Part shown: one piece after another, positions 57,689 to 64,000 of the stretch
Layout: the number at the start of each line of letters is the position of its first letter
How positions within the stretch are numbered: the first letter of the stretch is position 1
Assembly (NCBI GenBank): GCA_011503125.2
Contig: WWBZ02000022.1
Span: forward strand, 4,030,001-4,094,000
Origin: Botryosphaeria dothidea
Lineage: Eukaryota > Ascomycota > Dothideomycetes > Botryosphaeriales > Botryosphaeriaceae
DNA: 64,000 bases
Direction of reading: 5' to 3'
Notes under the pieces: generated by a model
Database searches by the model: none
What the model was told of the DNA's origin: nothing
Seen by the model: the letters and a program-made list of their open reading frames with translations, nothing else
Position numbers and translations under genes: made by a program

Positions 57689-59608
57689 AGGCCCAGCTCT
57701 ACTCTGACGGGACGTCCTTCTTCCAGCTGCAGTATCTCCTTTGTCCTACAGCTCGCCGCGACTGCAGCGGATGGGACAGCTTCACGGATCTCCGTCAGAG
57801 ACAACCTTATCTCGATCTGCCACGCCTTCGGGATCATTCCTCGCTACCGTCAGACCAACAGAGGCTAAGCGATCCCCGAAAGTCCGGACGATCAGAGATC
57901 CGCCAGCCACTTCAACAACCACACAACATCCTTTTTTTTCGCTCCAAGACGGCTTGAGCTTTCCTTTCGTTTTTTTACCTTCACGATACCTCTCTGTCCT
58001 CGCCACAAAGATACTCGCCTCACGGCACTACAACAACAACAAAAGCGCGGGCTGTCGTTTCGTGGCGCGCGGGATGCCTGACCATCATCATCGCATCGGC
58101 TCCATCTTCCCCACAAATCGGCCCCCACCAACAACGACCCCCACCGGGAAAGCACTATTTTTGGGTGCCGCCCGGCATTCACGTCGAACGACCGCACGAC
58201 GCACGCACGTCCGCGCGCACATACACACACAAAGCATTGGGAATGGCGCTTAGAGAGCACTGGGTTTCTCACTTCTTGTTTTCTTCTGGCGCGCATGGGA
58301 GGGATAGAATCCAAACCAAACATATTATTCATCATTTACTTTGCATAGCATCGGAAGCATCTGGGCGGATGGAATGGACGGACAACAATTGCATGAATCG
58401 GAAACTGGGCGGCGTTTTTGTTTTTTATCTTCTCTCGTTTGGCTTGATCTGCTTCAGTTTTGGGAGGAGGCTCTGTGGTACTATTCGCTTTTTCTCTTCC
58501 TCCTTACTAGCATCTACTCTCAACAAAGAATCGATCATCTCGATTTCTCACTTCTACTCCTCCTCGCCTATGCTCACGCCGTGCCTCGAATGCTTCTTCA
58601 TAATCACGCCACCGCTCTTGGTCTGACGGCAGCAGTGGCCCCCAGCGCGGGTAAGCAGGAAAGAAAAAAGCTAATTATTGATCCGTGATTATTACAACCA
58701 TGCTACCGTTAAGAAAAAGCAACCCTGTCAATACAAATCACATCACCCGAACGACAAAAAAAGAACACGAACGTCTCGCAAGAAAAATTAACACAAAAGA
58801 TGTTCTCTCTTTTTCTGCAAAAACTGCCTAGCAACAACAAGAGCTACAGACCCACATTGCCCTCCTCCCTCTACCCGATGTATTGAACAGAGAGAAGTAG
58901 CGGAATCCAGACGCACAGCAAACTATCTATAACAACAGCAGTCATAGCGACTTCGACAGCCAAACAAAAAAGACGAGATCAAAACACTAAAGAAACCCGA
59001 CGCCAAGGTGGAATGAAAAAAAGGGAATGAGATACCCCTCCATTTCTCGTTCCAAAGGAAAAATCGCAATATGATGCAATAACACTAAAGAGGTCCGGAC
59101 AGAGCGCAAAATCATATCCGAACCAAGGCGATGATTGATGAAGCTTGAAAGAAAAAAAAAACCTCCAAAGAGATAAGCTTAATAAACCCCTTCCCTCACA
59201 ATTGCAAAATCCCCCGTAGCATAGACCCCAGCCATCTTTCCTGTGTCTGTGCAATGAGTAAACTTCGTACAGTGAGTAAAAATAAAAAAAAAGGTTGATG
59301 CAAAGCTGCAAGTAAGCAGTTTAAAATGCACTAGTCACATCTACGGCGATGTTGCGCCTCTTTTATCAAATTCTCCCCTGGCGGGTGTGGTGTTGGTTTG
59401 GTATTTGGAGTAAAGGAAAATGTCGGTCCCATTTGTAGACTTCTCGTTTTTTCATTCGTTTCCCATCCATGAATCACAAAGTTCACCGTTTCTGATGAGC
59501 CCATGATGCACGAAAAGAGACAGAGAAAAGAGACCGTTCGACAACGATGAAGAGGGAAGATATGAATGCATCTCTCTTTTTTTGTTCTTTAGGTTCGGGG
59601 GTATCATT
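57689..59608. other. Gene-free 1.9 kb
   Basis: Follows the small protein gene; probably its long 3' region plus the 3' flank of the syntaxin. AT-rich stretches with A-runs (58700-59300) and T-runs. No coding support. Confidence 0.5.
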
Positions 59609-60769
59609 TTACTTCTTCTGGTTCATGACAACGACGATGGCGACGACGACGGCGATGATGATGATGATGAGGACTGTGCGTTGCAGCGATCAGCACGTTG
59701 ATTCCCACATGATCTGCGGGCCAAGCGGTGAAGAGACACGCAGGTGTGGGGAAAATGCACTTACTGGAGATACCCAGGCAGTACCACTTCTTCCTGTTAC
59801 GGGAGCGCGCACTGACAATGGCAGTGTCGATCTCCTCGTTGGCCTTGACGACGTTGTCGCGCACTTCCTCGCCCTTCTGCTCAATGTTCTCCACAAGCGG
59901 CTCCTGCTGGACGACGATCTCGTTCAGATCCTGGAACAGCTGTGCCAACTCAACCATCTGCTGTTCGATCTTCTGAATCTCCTTGTGACGGCCCTCGACC
60001 GCGCGCAGCGCCGATTGCGCCTGTCCCCGGCGGTCGCTCTGCATCAACTGTTTGACGTAAAACCGTTAGCATTCCCCGGTTCCTGCTTGCAGAATCTTGG
60101 CTGATCCAAGACATGTTTTTGCACCACATACCGCTTGCGAGAAGATTTGCGCCTGCGGGTCCTCGATGGCCTGCTTGACCTCCTCCTCGGTGGCATCCGG
60201 GCGGACAATCCTGTACTGGCGGGCCTGGCTCTCCTGCAGCTCCTTCCTGAACCTGCTCTCCACCTCCTGGAACTTGTTGATGGTGCTCTTGAGACGGCGG
60301 TCCACGCGGCCGACCTGCGGCTTGTTGCGCGGCTCGCCCGACTCGGGCAGGCCCTTGATCCGCCTCATGCGGTCGACGAGGCCGCGGTAGCCCGTCATGA
60401 TTTCGTTGTTGAGGTTGTCGATCTGGTTCTTGTAGACCAGCGGCTCGTTGACGGCCGACTTGTGCAGGCGCGTCAGCTGCTCGAGCTGCGAGTCGATCTG
60501 GTCAAGGGCGCGGTCAATGGCCTGGCAGTCGTTGAGAATGGCGTTCGGGTCGGCCGCGGGCGCGCCGTAGCCGTTGTTCATCGCCTGCATCTCGTAGTCG
60601 GGCTCTGTGAATGCTACGCTCTTAGCAAGTGGTCACGGCGACGAGGTCGGCGCGGCGGGATCTTACGGTTGCTGTAGCCGTTCTTGTCGCCGTATCCGCC
60701 GTCATTGCCGCCATAGGGATTCTGGCCGTAGCCGCCGCCCTGGCCGTATCCGCCGTACTGTGAAGCCAT
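59609..60769 (-). CDS. Plasma-membrane t-SNARE syntaxin (SSO1/2 orthologue)
   Basis: Model complement(join(59609..59673,59765..60047,60132..60604,60667..60769)), 307 residues. Syntaxin pairs with a SEC9-type SNARE and a v-SNARE to fuse exocytic vesicles with the plasma membrane. The N-terminus is Gly/Tyr/Asn-rich (MASQYGGYGQGGGYGQNPYG). The Habc domain spans about 50-185 (IDRALDQIDSQLEQLTRLHK, EVESRFRKELQESQARQYRI). The SNARE motif runs from about 208 to 270 (HKEIQKIEQQMVELAQLFQD, NEIVVQQEPLVENIE), followed by RKKWYC with a Cys at about 282 that may be acylated, and a C-terminal anchor from 287 (ILIIIIIAVVVAIVVV) ending MNQKK. Introns of 91, 84 and 62 bases have consensus ends; the last exon encodes just the anchor and is easily missed. 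Confidence 0.95.
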
Positions 60770-61346
60770 GTTTAGCTGGGAGAGGCGGAGAGTGCGCGCG
60801 AGAGAATTGCGGTGGAGGAGTGGGCGGCGAGGCGGCGAAGCTAAGGCTTACACTCATGGTGAACTGGTGAAACTAGGAGCGTGTGGACGCGACTCCTGGG
60901 GTCGGTGATTATACTGCGGCGGTATCGAGCGGGTGGGCGCGTGGAGCGTGGGTGGTTTCGGGGTTGATGTGGTGTGAGGCGCGCCTGGCGAAGGATAGGA
61001 ACGAGCAGAGGAAACGCCGGTAAGAACTAAAGAATGACAACGACGGATCCACGGCTCTGGATGCGCGTAAGGAAGGCTGAGAGGCGGAGCTGAGAAGGTG
61101 CGTGTCGGGGAAGATGGTAGGGCAGGACAGGCTCGACGGCGCAGCCCCTGGCGCGAATGCGGAAAGACAGCCCCCAAGCCGCCCGCGCGCGGCCAGGGCG
61201 CTGATTTGCTGCCTATTTTTGTCGCACGAGTCGCAACACGAATGAACCACTGTGCATCAAGAGCTCCGCATACAGCGCTGGCTAAAACTACCTACTGCCA
61301 CCCTCTATCCAGTGCTTACTGCTGAGCCGCACGAGCGTCCTGCGCC
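60770..61346. other. Intergenic, syntaxin promoter and NPT1 3' flank
   Basis: Both neighbours read leftward. GC-rich near the syntaxin start. No gene supported. Confidence 0.5.
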
Positions 61347-63008
61347 TCATGTGGTCTTTGAAGTCGCGTCACCTCCCCATCGCGTCCGCTCGTCGCCGCC
61401 CGCCCATTCCTTCTCGACGTAGCCCAGCCGCCGTTTCACCTCTGCAACCGTCGCCTTGTCGCCCGTGTTCTTGCCCATGTTGTCGCTGATCTTGACGGCC
61501 GCCCTGCCCGCCGCCGACGCTATCTTGATGACAATGTTGAGTGGCACCGACTTCTGGCCCGTGGACCCACGCACGAAATCATCTGTGGGATCGTCAGCAA
61601 CCGATATAGCCTTGGCCACCGAGCGTCGCCACACTTACTTGTCAGGAACGTCCCCACCCCGAACGTTGGCTGGAACCCTTCGGCCTCTGCCGCCTTCTTG
61701 TACTCCAGACACAGCTCGATATTGAGCGAGTCCGAGAAGACAATGGTCTTTCTGTCCTTGACCCCCTCCGCGTCGTAGAAGGCGCGCATCATCTTTATGA
61801 AGTCCTTTGGATCTCCTGAGTCCTGGCGCACCCCGGTGAATGTCTGGGCAAATGTCGGCGCATCCGTATTCGTCCCATCTCCCTTCGTGATTGGAGCGTG
61901 GATGGGTGCTTCGGTCGTCCCGAGGGTGGCCGTTTCGGACAGAGTGGAGCTGGCAGCTACTGAGGCCGTTGTGGCCGCCGAGCCCGGTTCGGCAGTGGTG
62001 TACGTAGGGATCGGCTTCTTGAATGCCTTCAGGAAATTAGGTGTGCCGAAGGTGTCGGTCAATGCGATGCTCAGAACCTGGACCGGTCAGCCTCCTGAAC
62101 GATATTGGGCGGGTCGAATCACCTACGCCTTCACCAAATGTGCCGACCCAGTAGCTCAGGGCAATCGCATTGGCATCCTCGTAGTTGTTGGTCACCGCAG
62201 CGACGCCCATGAACCACTCGTGGGCGACGGTGCCAACGGGAGGAACGCCGTATTTCATGGCAAAGTGAACATTGCTCGTGCCAGAGAGCTTTCCTGTATA
62301 CCCTTTACCTTCCGCATCCTTGGCCGCCTTCAGCAGACCCTCCATGACCACGTCGTGGGTATGGTAATCCCGCCTTCTCCTGCTGCCAAACTCCGAGAAG
62401 ATGCAGCCATTCTCTAGCAACTTTAATCCTTTGTTGTATGCTTTCTCCAGCTGACCATTGTGACTCCAGTCCGTGTCGCAGAACTTGAAGTATGCCTCGC
62501 TAATTAGAGCAAGCAAGGGGATCTCGTATAATATTGTCTCGACCCACAGACCCTCAGTGAGAAGATCCAGGTCGCCTATATCATCGTCGGCGCCGGTGTC
62601 CTTATCCGCCTTGAACGAAAGCTTGATTTGCTTGTCTGGATGAAGCCGGAACGTGCGTAGGTAGCGGAGGTACTGATCGTTGAGGTATGTGCAGTTACTC
62701 TTCAAGAAGTCAAGCTCATCCTGCGAGAAGGCAATGTTCCCCAGCTTATCGATCTGTTTCTGCAGCCAACGGTAGGCGGCGCGAGTAAAGCGCATGTGCG
62801 GAGTGCGATTGGTAAAGCTGTAGGTGACGTCTACGTTTGGAAAATACTTGAGCACACAGCACTGCATCGTCAGCTTGTACAAGTCACTGTGCACTTCTGA
62901 TCAGCAGCGTTTGTGAGTCAATGACGCGTCGGGGTGGGCTCACGTATCCAAGAGAGAGTTAATGCCCTCGGGCAGCGCCGCGGCGCCGCCATTGTTGATG
63001 TTGGTCAT
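61347..63008 (-). CDS. NPT1: Nicotinate phosphoribosyltransferase
   Basis: Model complement(join(61347..61582,61639..62077,62127..62886,62944..63008)), 499 residues. The enzyme makes nicotinate mononucleotide from nicotinate and PRPP with ATP, the entry step of the Preiss-Handler NAD salvage route. Motifs: LPEGINSLLDTDLYKLTMQ at the N-terminus, YSFTNRTPHMRF, CIFSEFGSRRRRDYHT, YTGKLSGTSNVHFAMKYGV, GTVAHEWFMG (phosphoribosyl and catalytic His region), ALTDTFGTPNFLKAF, GVRQDSGDP, TIVFSDSLN and FGVGTFLTNDF. Introns of 57, 49 and 56 bases; the first acceptor (CACAG before TGAC) is fixed by the conserved DTDLYKL. An Ala/Thr/Ser-rich insertion of about 50 residues (roughly 296-348) splits the segment between TDTFGT and RQDSGDP, where yeast Npt1 has a short loop. 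The C-terminus is charged. Confidence 0.95.
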
Positions 63009-63359
63009 TCGCAAGAATGACCCAAGGGCTGAGTAGAGTCAGAGTGAGGAAGAATGCGCCGTGTTGCATGTGGTAGCAGTACTGTGCAGAGAGGATGGGG
63101 TGTTGGTGGGGAGGGCGCGCGTCCCGTGTGCCCCGCCATCGGCAAGTGTGAAATCATCGAAGATAAGGCCTGCGTGTCGCCATGCATGCCACATTCCTCA
63201 AACACTCGCCGACCGGGCTTGCATCGCACCTGCGCGCTGGGACGTCCGTGCGCTCTTTGTCACTTCGCACTCAGCCTTTTTGTTCTATTTTCTCAACCGA
63301 CTTTTTGGCTAGCAAGCTACTCACAGCGATGCGCTGCTGACAACTTTGGCAATACCCAG
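63009..63359. other. Intergenic, NPT1 promoter
   Basis: Lies between the NPT1 start and the stop of the next minus-strand gene. Nothing else seen. Confidence 0.5.
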
Positions 63360-64000
63360 TCACTTTTCAACCCCCGCTACCTTACATTTCTGGACGATGG
63401 ATACTTCAACGTCTCGAGACTTTTTCCGGAGGCGTCCGGGAAGAGCAAGTAGCGAACGCTTAACTGGATAGTCTTTGAACCCATCAGTTTGATATTGGGA
63501 GAGCTCGGAAACTTTCGCCTGAAGCTCTTGAAAGAGGGGAACATCGGGAGTGATGGACTCATTGTAGACACTGTTTACGACGGCTAGGATCCAGTTGATG
63601 CGAGCCACGATTTCGTGAAGCTGGTTCGTCTCGATTCGTTCGCCGTATATGTGGAGAAACCCTCTCAGGTCCAAAACGTGCCTCATTCCTGCTATCTTCA
63701 TCGCCCGAGTGATGTTCTTGGCCTCCACGCCGTAGATGCACTTGAAGGCTTGGGCATGGTGCTCGCCTATGCCTTCCACCATCTCCACCACTCGTGCGTC
63801 TGTCCAGCAGTCGAACTTCAACCTCGGGAACTTGAAAAGATGATGGTTCTCTCTCGCCTCAGAGGGCCGTAATCCCATTGGAACGGGCAGTTCTTCACTC
63901 GGAATTCCCACCTTGTCTCTGTGATACAGAATGTACCAATCGAGGAACAGGCATCTTCGATGAATTCTCATGTCGTCTTTGAACCCCAGGCACGCCTGAA
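63360..64000 (-). CDS. Hypothetical protein, N-terminus outside window
   Basis: The frame is open from the window edge (QACLGFKDDMRIHRRCLFLD) to a stop at 63360, 213 residues visible. The sequence is evenly mixed and looks real: LPVPMGLRPSEARENHHLFK, FPRLKFDCWTDARVVEMVE, AMKIAGMRHVLDLRGFLHIY and a basic tail with RSLLALPGRLRKKSRD. No domain recognised. Introns upstream cannot be judged. Confidence 0.7.
   Translation of the reverse strand, partial: QACLGFKDDMRIHRRCLFLDWYILYHRDKVGIPSEELPVPMGLRPSEARENHHLFKFPRLKFDCWTDARVVEMVEGIGEHHAQAFKCIYGVEAKNITRAMKIAGMRHVLDLRGFLHIYGERIETNQLHEIVARINWILAVVNSVYNESITPDVPLFQELQAKVSELSQYQTDGFKDYPVKRSLLALPGRLRKKSRDVEVSIVQKCKVAGVEK

Noticed and set aside
60135..60677. 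180-codon plus-strand frame opposite the syntaxin
   Set aside because: Antisense of a well supported SNARE gene, no features of its own.

Overview
The window comes from a filamentous ascomycete nuclear genome (Pezizomycotina; a Dothideomycetes-like fungus is my guess, made without any search). The evidence is short introns of 49-100 bases with GTAAGT-type donors, CTGAC/CTAAC branch sites and CAG acceptors, fungal orthologues of housekeeping genes, a Zn2Cys6 regulator, an AA9 LPMO relic and a GPR1/FUN34/YaaH transporter. Gene models were joined by hand from splice signals, and reading-frame arithmetic closes for every multi-exon model given.

Left part (1-16.3 kb), ordinary housekeeping: S-formylglutathione hydrolase (cut by the window edge), RNA polymerase subunit RPB6, divergently transcribed TFIIIA, a paraoxonase/SMP-30-like beta-propeller, the splicing factor CWC22, a DCAF/WDTC1-like WD40 protein and an unrecognised 509-residue protein. 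Middle-left (16.3-28 kb) is an accessory stretch: a wrecked AA9 lytic polysaccharide monooxygenase, a UPC2-type Zn2Cys6 factor, a lineage-type hypothetical gene interrupted by a stop codon, a DUF6590-like acidic protein 13 bases upstream of it, and a coiled-coil protein.

The centre (29.2-42.5 kb) is one intronless reading frame of 4,439 codons. It has a putative signal peptide, a serine-rich mucin-like part, thousands of residues of Leu/Ser/Pro repeats and an Ala/Ser/Pro repeat tail. It is by far the strangest object here and the best candidate for an undescribed system: a giant, almost cysteine-free secreted or wall-associated repeat protein.

Right part (44-64 kb): tRNA-Lys(CTT), an ACSF3-like malonyl/acyl-CoA synthetase divergent from a mitochondrial BolA protein (which has a GC-AG intron and an 11-base exon), an acetate-transporter-family gene, a 4.5-kb stretch without a recognisable gene, a tiny Tyr/Ser-rich protein, the plasma-membrane syntaxin SSO, nicotinate phosphoribosyltransferase and a partial hypothetical gene. 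Apart from tandem and divergent housekeeping pairs (RPB6/TFIIIA; acyl-CoA synthetase/BolA) I see no biosynthetic cluster, complete transposon or CRISPR array.
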